The notes: generated by a model from the letters alone, not told the origin. Positions 27,743 through 38,101 are shown, counted from the stretch's first letter. The stretch: 64,000 bases of DNA from DASWJZ01 sp963805325 (GCA_963805325.1 CAWDTS010000009.1:186001-250000); one strand, 5' to 3'. Numbers and translations: made by a program.

Positions 27743-28231
27743 TCAGGCCCAGCCCACGCAGTAGGGCTCCGGCTCAAGATCGATCGGCGCATTCGCCGCC
27801 TCGGGAAACACGGTCTTGAAGGTGAAAGCGTGCGGCGTCGGTCCGTGCTCGGCGAGATGGCGAAGCCGCGCCAGCCCCTCCTCGACCGTCGGCCGATGCC
27901 CCTCCGCAACCCACCACAGCACCTGGTACGGCCCTTCCGGTTTCTCGAACCATTCGCGCCGCCTGACCATGAAGCCGCGGTGGTTCGACCGGTAGACGAA
28001 GTCAAAGAGCGCGGCGACCGACGCCCAGACGCTCATGTTGACCAGGAAGAGCGGATTTTCTTCCGGCCTGATGTCGGTGGCGTTGTTGCTCTCGCCCGTC
28101 AGCCGCCAGACGAAACCTAGTGAGGCTTCGGCGAGCGCGTTCACCCGGTCGAGATTGTTCATGAAGTCCGCCATGCGCGGATCGTCAGTCTCATAGCGCA
28201 CGGTTCCGACGTTCATCTGCGCGATGTGCAT
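27743..28231 (-). CDS. DUF3291 family protein
   Basis: The 162-residue product matches DUF3291 (YdhR-like ferredoxin-fold monooxygenase-like proteins): MHIAQMNVGTVRYETDDPRM at the start, FVWRLTGESN, MSVWASVAALFDFVYRSNHRGFM and PYQVLWWVAEGHRPTVEEGLARL. The ATG at 28231 begins this family match; the longer open frame is not coding. Gaps of 4 bp to the dipeptidase gene upstream and 7 bp to the LOG gene downstream show a tight operon. Reaction unknown. Confidence 0.85.
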   Translation of the reverse strand: MHIAQMNVGTVRYETDDPRMADFMNNLDRVNALAEASLGFVWRLTGESNNATDIRPEENPLFLVNMSVWASVAALFDFVYRSNHRGFMVRRREWFEKPEGPYQVLWWVAEGHRPTVEEGLARLRHLAEHGPTPHAFTFKTVFPEAANAPIDLEPEPYCVGWA

Positions 28232-28235
28232 GGTG

Positions 28236-29621
28236 CTACTCCGCGATCGCCGAGAGGATGCGCGCCCAGGACCGCGCACCGCCGTGGAAGCTGGAGAGAT
28301 TGTACTTCTCGTTCGGCGAATGGATGCGGTCGTCACCAAGTCCAAAGCCGACCAGGACGGAATCCATGCCGAGGATGCGCTTGAACTGCGAGACGATCGG
28401 GATCGAGCCGCCCATGGCGATCAGCACCGCCTCCTTCCCCCATTCCTCGGAGAGCGCGCGGCGCGCCTGCTTTACCCAACGGCTGTCGCTCGGCTGATGC
28501 ACGGCCCGGTCGCCGCCATGGTTCAGGAAGCTCACCTTGCAGTCGCCGGGAAGGCGCTCCTTCACGAAGGCGCGGAAGTTCTTGCTGATCGCCGCGGGGT
28601 CCTGATCGCCGACCAGCCGGAACGACACCTTGGCTGACGCCTTCGCCGGGATCACGGTCTTGGCGCCCTCACCGATGTAGCCGCCGACGATGCCGTTCAC
28701 CTCCGCCGTCGGGCGTGCCCACACCTGCTCAAGCGTCGAGTAGCCCTTCTCGCCCGCCGGAATCCTGAGCCCAATTTCGCCGAGGAAAGCCTTTTCGTCG
28801 AAGTTCAACGTGGCCCATTCGGCCTTCTGCGCGGCCGACACCTCGGACACGCCGTCATAGAAATGCGGAATAGTGATGCGGCCGGTGTCGTCGTGCAAAG
28901 CGGCGAGAATTGCAGTGAGCACGTGGATCGGATTGCGCGCGGCGCTGCCGTAGTAGCCGGAATGCAGGTCGCGGCTTGCCGCGTCGATGATGACTTCCTC
29001 GAAGAGAAGCCCGCGCAGCATCGTCGAGATTGCCGGCGTCTTGCTGTCCCACATGTTGGTGTCGCAAACGAGGGCGATATCTGCCTTCAGCTCCGCCGCG
29101 TTCTCCGTCAGGAACGGAACCATGCTCGGGCTCGCCGACTCTTCCTCGCCCTCGATGAGCACGGTCAGATTGACAGGCAGCTTGCCGGCAACCGCCATCC
29201 AGGCGCGTGCCGCCTCGACGAAGGTCATGAACTGGCCCTTGTCGTCGTCGGCGCCGCGCCCGACGATCTGCTTCTCGCCGTTCACTTCGACCACCGCGGG
29301 GTCGAAAGGATCGCGCGACCAAAGCGCCACCGGATCGACCGGCTGCACGTCGTAGTGTCCGTAGAAGAGCACGCGCGGCGCACCCTCCCCCGCGCCGTTG
29401 TAGTGCCCAACGACCATCGGGTGGCCGATCGTGTCGCGCACGCTCGCTTCAATGCCGATCTCGGAGAGCGTGCGGGCGCACCACTCTGCCGCCTCTCGGC
29501 AATCCTTCTTGTATTGGGGATCGGTGGAGATCGACTTGATGCGTAGCAGTGCGAAGAGCCGCTCGAGGCTCTTGTCGAGATCCGCGTCGATGCGTTGGAG
29601 AACCGTTTCTGTCGCTGCCAT
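28236..29621 (-). CDS. M20 family dipeptidase (metallopeptidase)
   Basis: This 461-residue enzyme is a cytoplasmic dinuclear zinc peptidase of family M20 (carnosinase/CPG2 group). Metal and catalytic residues are visible: His89 and Asp91 in FYGHYDVQPVD, bridging Asp in GRGADDDKGQ, and the Glu pair in LIEGEEESASPS. A lid/dimerisation domain occupies the middle (SGYYGSAARNP) and the C-terminal metal His is in the SSFHGGARSWARIL segment. The start ATG lies 4 bp after the stop of the HerA-like gene. Substrates are probably dipeptides. Confidence 0.9.
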   Translation of the reverse strand: MAATETVLQRIDADLDKSLERLFALLRIKSISTDPQYKKDCREAAEWCARTLSEIGIEASVRDTIGHPMVVGHYNGAGEGAPRVLFYGHYDVQPVDPVALWSRDPFDPAVVEVNGEKQIVGRGADDDKGQFMTFVEAARAWMAVAGKLPVNLTVLIEGEEESASPSMVPFLTENAAELKADIALVCDTNMWDSKTPAISTMLRGLLFEEVIIDAASRDLHSGYYGSAARNPIHVLTAILAALHDDTGRITIPHFYDGVSEVSAAQKAEWATLNFDEKAFLGEIGLRIPAGEKGYSTLEQVWARPTAEVNGIVGGYIGEGAKTVIPAKASAKVSFRLVGDQDPAAISKNFRAFVKERLPGDCKVSFLNHGGDRAVHQPSDSRWVKQARRALSEEWGKEAVLIAMGGSIPIVSQFKRILGMDSVLVGFGLGDDRIHSPNEKYNLSSFHGGARSWARILSAIAE

Positions 29622-29625
29622 TTGC

Positions 29626-31189
29626 TTACCGTTTCAAGGAACCGAGAACGCCCCGCACCAGTGCGCGGCCAAGCGAGCTTCCCATCGAGCGCACCACGGA
29701 TTTCACTGCCGCCTCGGCGACGCTCTGTCGCCGGGAACTGCCTCCGCCGAGTATTTCACCCAACAGGCCGCCGCCGGATTCCGTTTCGCGTGTCGGCCGC
29801 GATGAGCGCCGCGAGGAGGACGTCCGCGAGCGGCGCTCCGGCTCCCGGTCCTCCCGTCGTCGCTGCTTCCTGCCTCGGCGCCGCACCCGCTCGCTTCTTC
29901 AACACCTCGAAGGCGGACTCGCGATCGAGCGTCTTGTCGTATTTGACGCCGACCGGGCTTGCGGCGATCAGCGCGCTTCGCTCAGCGTCGGTGATCGGGC
30001 CGAGGCGCGACGATGGCGGCCGGATCAGCGTCCGCTCGACCATGCTCGGCACGCCGCCCTTGCCGAGCGTCGAGACCAGCGCTTCTCCGACGCCGAGTTT
30101 GCTGATCGCGTCCGAGACGTTGAGCTCCGGATTCGGGCGGAACGTGTCAGCAGCCGTGTCGACCGCGCGCTGCTCGCGCGGCGTATAGGCTCGAAGCGCA
30201 TGCTGCACCCGGTTGCCGAGCTGCGCGAGCACGCTTTCGGGGATGTCGATCGGGTTCTGCGTCACGAAATAGACGCCCACGCCCTTGGAGCGGACGAGCT
30301 TCACGACCTGCTCCACCTTCTCGATCAGCGCCTTCGGCGCCTCGGCGAAAAGGAGATGCGCCTCGTCGAAGAAGAAGACGAGGCGCGGCTTCTCCGGGTC
30401 GCCGACCTCCGGCATCACCTCGAAGAGCTCCGAGAGCAGCCACAGGAGGAAGGTCGCGTAGAGCCGCGGCGATTGCATCAGCCGGTCGGCAGCGAGCACG
30501 CCGATCACGCCCCGGCCGTCCGGCGTCGTCCGCATCAGATCGGAAATCTCGAGCGCCGGCTCGCCGAAAAAGCCCGCGCCGCCCTGCTGCTCGAGCACCA
30601 GAAGCTGCCGCTGGATGGCGCCGACCGACGCCTTCGTCACGTTGCCGTATTCGCCGGAAAGGTCCTGCGCGCGTTCCGCCATGTTGGCGAGAAGCGCCTG
30701 CAGGTCCTTCAGGTCGAGGAGAAGAAGATGCTCCTCGTCGGCGAGCTTGAAGGCGATATTGAGAACGCCTTCCTGCGTCGGATTGAGGTCCATCAGGCGC
30801 GAGAGAAGCAGCGGTCCCATTTCGGAGACCGTGGCGCGGATCGGATGTCCCTTCTCGCCGAAGAGGTCCCAGAATATCGCCGGCTCGGCCGCCAGGGTGT
30901 ACTCGTCGGCGAACCCGATGTCGGCCGCCCGCTTCTGCAGGAAATCCTTCGCCTCGCCTGCCGCCGCGATGCCGGAAAGGTCGCCCTTCACATCGGCGGT
31001 GAACACCGGGACGCCGGCCGCCGAAAATCCCTCGGCGAGAATTTGCAGCGAAACTGTCTTGCCGGTCCCGGTCGCACCGGTGACGAGCCCGTGGCGGTTG
31101 GCGAATTTCAGGTCAAGATATTGCGGCTCACCGAGGCTGTCGTCGGCGTGCCGGCTTGTTCCGACATAGATGGAGCCGTCCTTGAGCAA
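29626..31189 (-). CDS. HerA-like helicase family (DUF853) ATPase (frameshifted near the 3' end)
   Basis: The protein is a HerA/FtsK-type ATPase of the DUF853 family: Walker A TGATGTGKTVSLQ (about residue 43), Walker B RLVFFFDEAHLLF, and a conserved C-terminal part with YFVTQNPIDIPESVLAQLGNR. It would form a hexameric DNA translocase. The uncorrected frame ends at 29756, but the family's Gly-rich and basic C terminus (SGGGLLGEILGGG, SLGRALVRGVLGSLKR) is found in the next frame, ending at 29626. One surplus base lies within the Arg/Ala-rich linker, about 29800-29890; the exact site cannot be fixed. Restored length is about 520 residues. It leads the cluster dipeptidase-DUF3291-LOG. Confidence 0.82.
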
Positions 31190-31315
31190 CCGTCCTCTCC
31201 CCGCGTGAAGCCGTCCTTATAGTGGCGGGGTCCCCGCCCGACAATCGCGCCTCGCATGGTCTTGCCTTTCCCGCGATCTCCGCCCACTTAGGCGAAGCTT
31301 CAAGAGGAGGGCCAG

Positions 31316-31697
31316 ATGGAAGAACTGATCACGCGGATCGTCAGCAAGGTCGGCATCGACGAGTTCTGCCGCCCGCGCGGCAGTGCGGATCGTCCTCTCC
31401 TTCCTCTACGAGCAAGGCGACCACGAGAAGGTGGCGGCGCTCGTCAACCTGATCCCCGGTGCAGCGGAATATGTCGAGGCCTCCGAGGAGGACTCCGCCG
31501 CCACACTTGGTGGCCTTGGCGGACTGATGGGCGGCGCCACGATGGAAGTCCTCGGGAAGCTGCAGGCGCTCGGTCTCGGCATGGGCCAGATCCAGGGTGT
31601 CACGCAGGAGACCGTCGATTTCGCGCGCGAGAAGGCCGGCGACGCCGTGGTCAGCGAAATCGTCGCGTCGATCCCCGGCCTCAGCCAGTTCGTCTAA
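31316..31697 (+). CDS. DUF2267-like small protein (frameshifted)
   Basis: With one T removed at 31364-31365 (GAGTTCTGCC should be GAGTCTGCC) the gene encodes a continuous 126-residue protein: MEELITRIVSKVGIDESAAR, then VRIVLSFLYEQGDHEKVAALV, then a Gly-rich loop GGLGGLMGGATMEVLG and a C-terminal EIVASIPGLSQFV. This layout, with helical N-terminal part and Gly-rich centre, resembles small DUF2267/DUF2780-type proteins of rhizobia. Soluble, no signal peptide. Upstream is 125 bp shared with the divergent HerA-like gene. Function unknown. Confidence 0.65.
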
Positions 31698-31798
31698 AGC
31701 GGCATTTTTGCCACGCTACGCGCGGCGAGCGCTGGCCTGTCTAGCCGCGCGTCGGCGTCTGTCCTAGGAAAAGTGGGCAAGGTTTGGAGGCGGCGGCC

Positions 31799-32209
31799 AT
31801 GGCGTCCTATTCGATCGCCGAAGTGCGAACGATTCCGCCGTTCTATGCCGGGAAGCTGAAGGCTGCGGGCATAAAGTCGACGACCAAGCTGCTGCAGCGC
31901 GCAGCGACCCCGAGCCTGCGCAGAGCGCTCGCAGAATCCACCGACATCCCGTCGCGACTGATCCTCGATTGGGCGAATATCGCCGACCTGACCCGGGTCT
32001 CGGGCATCGCGATCGAATATGCCGAATTGCTCGTCGCCGCGGGTGTCGACACGGTGAAGGATCTGAGCCGGCGGAACGCCGCCAACCTTGTTGCGCGGAT
32101 GGCCGAGATCAACCGCCGTAAGCAGCGGGTGCGGGTCCTCCCCACCGAGAAGCGGGTCGCGCGCTGGATCGAAACCGCCAAGAAGCTTTCCCCCGGCATG
32201 GGCTACTAG
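31799..32209 (+). CDS. DUF4332 helix-hairpin-helix protein
   Basis: The 136-residue product contains two helix-hairpin-helix-like units, KLKAAGIKSTTKLLQRAATP and YAELLVAAGVDTVKDLSRRN, typical of DUF4332, which resembles RadC/UvrC type nonspecific DNA-binding HhH domains. The start is the ATG at 31799, eight bases after GGAGG; the earlier TTG lies on that ribosome site. It is cytoplasmic and a single gene. A role with nucleic acid is likely from the fold but not shown. Confidence 0.82.
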   Translation: MASYSIAEVRTIPPFYAGKLKAAGIKSTTKLLQRAATPSLRRALAESTDIPSRLILDWANIADLTRVSGIAIEYAELLVAAGVDTVKDLSRRNAANLVARMAEINRRKQRVRVLPTEKRVARWIETAKKLSPGMGY

Positions 32210-32264
32210 GGCGGAAAGGTCCGCCGCCTTGCCGCATCCGGCGGGCGGACATACAAGCGGCGTC

Positions 32265-33647
32265 ATGGCCGATCCTGAATCCCAATCGGCGGGTGGCATC
32301 GAAGACTGGCGCAAGCTCGTCGAGACGGCGCTGAAGGGCCGCGACCCCGAGACGTTGCGCGCACGTACGCGCGACGGAATCGCGATCGAGCCGCTCTACG
32401 CCCGGAGGCGCGATACGCAACCGCTGCCCGGCCGCGCATCGGGCCGCTGGTCGATCGTGCAGCCGATTGACGATCCCGACCCCGATCGCGCCAACGCGCA
32501 GGCACTCGACGACCTCGCCGGCGGGGCGGATGGTCTGTCTCTCCGGTTCTCGGACTCCCTCTCCGCTGCCGGCTCTGGATTACCTGCAACCGCCGAGGCG
32601 CTTGCCGCAGCGCTTGAAGGCGTGGATCTCGCCAAGGTGCAGTTCAGGATCGAGCCGCATTCCGGTTCCCAGCAATCCGCGGCGTGGCTCGAGGCGCTGG
32701 TCGCGAAGAGCGGCGTCGCGCCGGAGTTGACGACAGTCTCGTTCGGAATCGACCCCGTCGCAATGCTCGCCGCCAATTCGCCTCCGCCCGACGCCAGGGA
32801 ACTCGCAAACAGGTTCAAGGCGCTTCGGGCCGCGCGCTTCCGCGGCCCGCTCGCGACCCTCGATGCGCGCCCCTATCACGAGGCCGGGGCGAGTGAGGCG
32901 CAGGAGCTTGGCGGCCTTCTCGCGGCGGCGGCGTGGTGGCTTCGTGCTCTCGCCGACGCAAAGGTGGATCCGTCCGACGCCCTGCCTTTCCTCGGCGCGT
33001 CGGTGTCGGTCGATCGCGATGTGCTTTTGTCGATCGCGAAGCTGCGCGCTCTGCATCTCCTTTGGGCGCGGCTCGCAGAACTTTGCGACGCGCCCCGGAT
33101 GCCGCTTGCCGTTCACGCCGAGACGAGCCGGCAGATGCTGACGCGGGCCGATGCTCCGACAAATCTGCTGCGCAATACGATCGCGGCATTTTGCGCGGCC
33201 GTGGCCGGCGCCGACTCCATCACCGTCCTGCCGCACACCGCTGCGCTTGGTTCGGGAGACCGCGGCGCACGCGCGCTCGCACGCAACATCCAGCACCTCT
33301 TGATCGAGGAGTCGCATCTTTTCGTGGTTGCCGATCCGGCCGCTGGCTCCGGTGCACTCGAAGCGCTGACTGAGGCCCTTGCGGCACAGGCGTGGACGGA
33401 ATTCCAGGCGATCGAGCGCGAGGGCGGCATTGTCGAAAGCCTTGACGCCGGCGCCTTCCAGGCTCGGATCGGGAAGGCGCGCGCCGCGCTCGTCAATATC
33501 GTCGCCCATGGCTCTTCGCCGCTCGTCGGCGCGACGATCCACGCACTTGCCGATGACTCACCACAGGCGGCGGAGGCCGTGACGTCTCCCGTGCTCGCCG
33601 GCCTTGAGCCGCTCAGCCTCGAACAGTCTGCGAAGGCAGCGGCGTGA
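32265..33647 (+). CDS. mutA: Methylmalonyl-CoA mutase small subunit
   Basis: This is the non-catalytic beta subunit of the adenosylcobalamin-dependent mutase that converts methylmalonyl-CoA and succinyl-CoA in propionate metabolism. The 460-residue product has the family start DWRKLVETALKGRDPETLRART with DGIAIEPLYARR, a TIM-barrel region, and LRNTIAAFCAAVAGADSITVLPHTAALG. It lacks the B12-binding motif at the C terminus, as expected for this subunit. The ATG at 32265 starts the family match. Its stop overlaps the start of the large subunit gene (TGATG), so both are made from one message. Confidence 0.9.
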   Translation: MADPESQSAGGIEDWRKLVETALKGRDPETLRARTRDGIAIEPLYARRRDTQPLPGRASGRWSIVQPIDDPDPDRANAQALDDLAGGADGLSLRFSDSLSAAGSGLPATAEALAAALEGVDLAKVQFRIEPHSGSQQSAAWLEALVAKSGVAPELTTVSFGIDPVAMLAANSPPPDARELANRFKALRAARFRGPLATLDARPYHEAGASEAQELGGLLAAAAWWLRALADAKVDPSDALPFLGASVSVDRDVLLSIAKLRALHLLWARLAELCDAPRMPLAVHAETSRQMLTRADAPTNLLRNTIAAFCAAVAGADSITVLPHTAALGSGDRGARALARNIQHLLIEESHLFVVADPAAGSGALEALTEALAAQAWTEFQAIEREGGIVESLDAGAFQARIGKARAALVNIVAHGSSPLVGATIHALADDSPQAAEAVTSPVLAGLEPLSLEQSAKAAA

Positions 33648-35805
33648 TGCGCATTCCCGATTTCACCCGCGAGAAATGGCGCCGCCCGGAAGTCGCCGTC
33701 GACGCGGCGGGAGATGCGTGGGCCGCGCCGGAAGGGATTGCGATCAAGCCCGCATACGTTGCGGCCGACGTCGAGGGCCTGCAGGCCATCGACAGCGTGC
33801 CGGGACTGCCGCCCTATCTCCGTGGTCCCTACCCGACCATGTATGTCGAGCGGCCGTGGACGATCCGGCAGTATGCCGGCTTCTCGACCGCACGCGATTC
33901 AAACGCCTTCTACCGGCGTAATCTCGCCGCCGGGCAGAAAGGGCTCTCCGTTGCCTTCGACCTGCCGACGCATCGCGGTTACGATTCCGACGATCCGCGC
34001 GTCGCGGGCGACGTCGGCATGGCCGGCGTCGCGATCGATTCCATCCTCGACATGGAAGAGCTTTTCGCCGGCATTCCGCTCGGCGAGATGACCGTCTCGA
34101 TGACGATGAACGGCGCGGTGCTGCCGATCCTCGCGCTCTATATCGTCGCGGCGGAGCGGCAGGGCGTGAAGCCGGAGGCGCTCGCCGGCACAATCCAGAA
34201 CGATATCCTGAAGGAGTTCCTGGTCCGCAACACCTACATCTATCCGCCGCACCCTTCGATGCGCATCGTCGCTGACATCTTCGCTTTCTGCGCCGAGAAG
34301 ATACCGCGCTTCAATCCGATCTCCGTCTCCGGCTATCACATGCAGGAAGCCGGCGCGACGGCGGACCTCGAGCTTGCCTACACGCTCGCCGACGGGCTCG
34401 ACTACCTGCGCGCCGGAATTGCTGCCGGGCTCCCGATCGACCGCTTCGCGCCGCGCCTCTCCTTCTTCTTTGGTATCGGCATGAGCTTCTTCATGGAGGT
34501 CGCGAAGCTGCGCGCCGCGCGTCTTCTCTGGGCAGAGCTTGTCGCGGAAAAATTCAGCCCCTCCGACCCGCGATCCACGATGCTTCGCACGCACTGCCAG
34601 ACCTCCGGCTGGTCGCTGACGGCGCAGGACGTCTTCAACAATGTCGGCCGCACCATGATCGAGGCGATGGCCGCGACCTTCGGCGGCACGCAGTCGCTGC
34701 ACACGAACGCTCTCGACGAGGCGCTGGCGCTGCCCTCGCGATTTCTCCGCCCGCATCGCGCGCAACACGCAGCTCGTGCTGGCGCTCGAATCCGGGATGA
34801 CGCGCGTCATCGATCCGTGGGGCGGGTCGTTCTTCGTCGAGCGGCTGACGGCGGATCTCGCGGCGCGCGCCCGCGCGCATATCGAGGAGGTGGAGGCGCT
34901 CGGCGGCATGGCGCGCGCCATCGAGACCGGCCTGCCGCAGATCAGGATCGAGGAGTCGGCCGCCAAGGTGCAGGCGTGGATCGACACGGGCCGCGCAGGT
35001 CATCGTCGGCGTCAACCGCTATCAAAGCGGCGACGCGACCGAGATGGAGCTTCTGAAGGTCGACAACGCCGCCGTCCGCGCCGAGCAGATCGCGAAGCTC
35101 GAAAAGCTCAGGCGCGAACGCGATGCAGCCGCAACCGAGGCAGCGCTCGCGGCGCTTTCAGAGGCGGCGCGTGGCAGCGCAAATCTTCTTGCCGCCGCGG
35201 TCGATGCGGCGCGCGCCGGCGCGAGCGTCGGGGAGATGAGCAGCGCCCTTGAGAGCGTGTTCGGTCGCCACGTGGCGGAGGTGCGTGCGCCCGCCGACGT
35301 CTATAAGCGCGAGATCGACCCGGACAACGAAGTGCTCAGGCGTGTCGTCGCGCTGACCGAAGACTTCGCGCGGAACGAAGGACGGAAGCCAAGAATCCTG
35401 GTCGCCAAGATGGGACAGGACGGACACGACCGCGGGCAGAAGGTGATTGCGTCCGGCTTCTCGGATCTCGGCTTCGACGTCGATATCGGTCCGCTCTTCG
35501 CGTCGCCCGAAGAGACCGCCCGCCGCGCGGTCGCCGACGATGTTCACGTCGTTGGCGTCTCGACGCTCGCCGCCGGTCACCTGACGCATGTCCCGGAGCT
35601 GCGGCAGGCGCTCGATGCCGCCGGCCGCGAGGACATCGTCATCGTCGTCGGCGGCGTGGTGCCGCCGCAGGACTATGCCGCCCTCGAACAGGCCGGCGTC
35701 GCGCTCATCTTTCCGCCCGGCACGCCCGTCACCGATGCCGCCGAGAAGCTGCTTGAGGCGCTGAACCGCAAGCTCGGCTACGCTCAGCGTGCCGCCGCGG
35801 AGTAA
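33647..35805 (+). CDS. scpA: Methylmalonyl-CoA mutase large subunit (two frameshifts)
   Basis: This is the catalytic subunit with the barrel domain (PTMYVERPWTIRQYAGFSTA, QKGLSVAFDLPTHRGYDSD, TCQTSGWSLTAQDVFNN type active-site loop) and a C-terminal B12 domain with the DxHxxG motif in KMGQDGHDRGQKV and GGVVPPQDY. Two surplus bases break the frame: at about 34739 (TCGCGATTTC, Ser-Asp-Phe expected) and at 34993-34996 (GGCCGCGCAGGTC, Gly-Arg-Gln-Val expected). Corrected, the protein has about 718 residues, the normal size. In the given sequence only the barrel part and, separately, the B12 domain could be read. The start is the ATG overlapping the mutA stop. Confidence 0.88.
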
Positions 35806-35879
35806 CGCGCCCGTCTCTTAACGCCGCGGTATGCACTCGGCGCTAGAACTCGCGGCGCACGGACAGGAGAGGAGAGCCG

Positions 35880-36200
35880 ATGCTCGTCACCACCACGCAT
35901 TCCGTCGAGGGTCGCAAGGTGCTCGAATATCGCGGCCTCGCCATGGGCGAGGCGATTCTCGGCGCGAACATCTTCCGCGATTTTTTCGCCTCGATCCGCG
36001 ACATCGTTGGTGGGCGCTCCGCCGGCTACGAGAATGCGCTGCGCGAAGCGCGTCAGCTCGCCGTGCGCGAGATGGAGCACGAAGCGACGGAGCTTGGCGC
36101 CAACGCGGTGATAGGCGTCGACATCGACTACGAGACGGTCGGCGAGCGGGGCTCGATGCTCATGGTCTCCGCCTCGGGCACCGCCGTGGTGCTCGACTAG
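35880..36200 (+). CDS. YbjQ family protein (UPF0145)
   Basis: The 106-residue product matches YbjQ/UPF0145: MLVTTTHSVEGRKVLEYRGL, GEAILGANIFRDFFASIRDIVGGRSAGYE, REMEHEATELGANAVIGVDIDYE. The fold forms pentamers and has been suggested to bind heavy metals. It is cytoplasmic. A ribosome site GGAGAGGAGAG-like stretch precedes the ATG. The Tat-exported beta-helix gene begins two bases after the stop, so the two are co-transcribed. Confidence 0.9.
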   Translation: MLVTTTHSVEGRKVLEYRGLAMGEAILGANIFRDFFASIRDIVGGRSAGYENALREARQLAVREMEHEATELGANAVIGVDIDYETVGERGSMLMVSASGTAVVLD

Positions 36201-36202
36201 GC

Positions 36203-37564
36203 ATGACGCGTACGCCGCGACACTACCTCACTCGCCGCGCCTTCGCAGGCGGCGCGCTCGCACTTGCATCGCCGGCTGTCTTCCCGACGCGCGCCGCCGC
36301 TTCGGTTTTCTCTGGCGCGATCGATGCGATGGAGGTCGGCCTTCGGCCCGGCGCGACCGAAGACCAGGGTGCGCTTCTTGCCAAGGCCCTGGTTCAGTCC
36401 GCCGCAACAGGCCGGCCGCTTTTCCTCCCTCCGGGGCGCTATGCGGTCTCGAATGTCGTGCTGCCGACCCACGCGCACCTGATCGGAGTTCCCGGCGAGA
36501 GCCGTCTGGCGTTCTCCGGCGGCGACTTCATGCTGAAGGGCGAGCACACCAAGCGCCTGCGGCTTGAGGGCATGATCTTCGACGGCGGCGCCTTCCCGCT
36601 CGGCTCCGCGCTCCTCGACGTTGACGGCGCGGAGGAAATCGCCGTCGACGACTGCGACTTCCTCGCTAGCGGCGCGGCGGGTATCCAGCTTCGCGCCGCG
36701 TCTGGCCGAGTCGAGAACTCGCGCTTCGATCTCATCGGAACGATCGGAATCCATCTCCGACAATCGAACGGCATGACGGTCGCCGGAAACACAGTCCAGA
36801 ATTGTGGCGACACCGGCATCCTCGTTGCTCGCGACGAAGAAAGCGAGGACGGCACCATCGTGCGCGGCAACCGCGTCAGCCAGATCCGCGCCGATTCCGG
36901 CGGCACGGGGCAGAACGGCAACGGCATTAATCTCGACAAGGCCAACGGCGTCGTGATCGCCGACAACCGCGTCGATCAATGCGCCTTCTCGGCGATCCGC
37001 TGCTTCTCGTCCGACAACATCGCCGTCACCGGAAACATCGCCACCAATTCCGGCGAGACGGCGCTTTACGTCGAGTTCGCATTCGAGGGAGCGATCGTCG
37101 CCGACAACCTGATCGACGGCGCGAACGGCGGCATCTCCTTCGCGAATTTCATGAAGTATGGCGGGCGGCTCGGAACCTGCTCCGGCAACGTCGTCAGGCA
37201 CATCCGCGGCGGCCCCACTTATCCGGACGGCAATCTTCAGACCGGCGCCGCGATCAGCGCGGAAGCGGACGTCGCGATCACCGGGAACACGGTGGAGGAT
37301 GCGATCTGGGGACTGCAGCTCGGCTGGGGCCCCTTTCTCCGCGACGTGACAGCGACGGGGAACATCATCCGCCGCACGAAGATCGGCATCGCGGTGTCCG
37401 TCGCCGAAGGCGCAGGTCCGGCCGTCATCGCCAACAACCTGATCGTCGAAGCTGAGCGCGGTGCGATCCTCGGCATGCGCTGGGACGCAGTGGCCACCGA
37501 AGAGCTGGTCGACGGAACCGGCGAGACGCCGGGAATCACGATCTCAGGCAATCGCAAAGCGTGA
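36203..37564 (+). CDS. Tat-exported parallel beta-helix protein (TIGR03808 family)
   Basis: The 453-residue precursor has a twin-arginine signal (LTRRAFAGGALALASPAVFP) and a right-handed beta-helix made of repeated turns such as GIHLRQSNGMTVAGNTVQNCG, GIVVRGN-like TIVRGNRVSQ and NGVVIADNRVDQ. This matches the TIGR03808 family of Tat-translocated repetitive proteins of rhizobia. The N-terminal region after the signal has PGATEDQGALLAKAL and a PPGRYAVSNVVLP segment typical of pectate-lyase-like folds. It would be periplasmic; a polysaccharide ligand is likely from the fold but no catalytic residues are assignable. Confidence 0.87.
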   Translation: MTRTPRHYLTRRAFAGGALALASPAVFPTRAAASVFSGAIDAMEVGLRPGATEDQGALLAKALVQSAATGRPLFLPPGRYAVSNVVLPTHAHLIGVPGESRLAFSGGDFMLKGEHTKRLRLEGMIFDGGAFPLGSALLDVDGAEEIAVDDCDFLASGAAGIQLRAASGRVENSRFDLIGTIGIHLRQSNGMTVAGNTVQNCGDTGILVARDEESEDGTIVRGNRVSQIRADSGGTGQNGNGINLDKANGVVIADNRVDQCAFSAIRCFSSDNIAVTGNIATNSGETALYVEFAFEGAIVADNLIDGANGGISFANFMKYGGRLGTCSGNVVRHIRGGPTYPDGNLQTGAAISAEADVAITGNTVEDAIWGLQLGWGPFLRDVTATGNIIRRTKIGIAVSVAEGAGPAVIANNLIVEAERGAILGMRWDAVATEELVDGTGETPGITISGNRKA

Positions 37565-37597
37565 ACGCGGAATGGGCGCGAGGTCGCCCGCCAAGTC

Positions 37598-38101
37598 CTA
37601 TCCCTTCGCAAAGAAGTCGTAGGCCGCAGTAAAGCCCTTCAGACTGCCCTTCACCGTGACCGGCTTCTGATTGACCGGCGAAAAGACCACCGAATAATCG
37701 GTGCCCTTGCGGAAGACATCGAGCCACTTGTCGTCGAAGGGGAATTCCGCCACGCAGGCCTGCGGCGCGCAATAGCGGTAGGGCGCGTTGATCGGATCGA
37801 GGCCTCCCGCCGCAACGGTGAGTCCCGGCGCCAGGAGAACCTGGGTCGGCGTGTAGACGACGGCGCGCAGCTTGCCGTCCGCATCCTTCGCGAGAACCCA
37901 GGCGAGCACGACCTCCCCTGTGCCCGCCTTGGTGAAGGTCTGTGACAGGCTGCATTTCTTCGTGCCGCTCGAGTCGTCGCAGGCAACGACCCAGTCCTCG
38001 AAACGGGTCTCCGATTTTGTGGATTGGGCCAATGCGGTCGTCGCCAGCGGCAGAAGCGCCATGACAGACATGGCAAGGCGGCTGGCCAGAACTTTCGACA
38101 T
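37598..38101 (-). CDS. Invasion-associated locus B (IalB) family protein
   Basis: The 167-residue precursor has a signal peptide (RLAMSVMALLPLATTALAQ) and an IalB domain: ETRFEDWVVACDDSSGTKKCSLSQ, LAWVLAKDADGKLRAVVYTP, YRYCAPQACVAEFPFDDKWL and FKGFTAAYDFF-type end. The four Cys form the usual two disulfides. IalB was named in Bartonella, but the family is widespread in harmless alphaproteobacteria and probably acts in the envelope. The start ATG at 38101 begins the signal peptide; the long upstream frame overlaps the asparaginase gene and is not coding. Confidence 0.88.
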   Translation of the reverse strand: MSKVLASRLAMSVMALLPLATTALAQSTKSETRFEDWVVACDDSSGTKKCSLSQTFTKAGTGEVVLAWVLAKDADGKLRAVVYTPTQVLLAPGLTVAAGGLDPINAPYRYCAPQACVAEFPFDDKWLDVFRKGTDYSVVFSPVNQKPVTVKGSLKGFTAAYDFFAKG

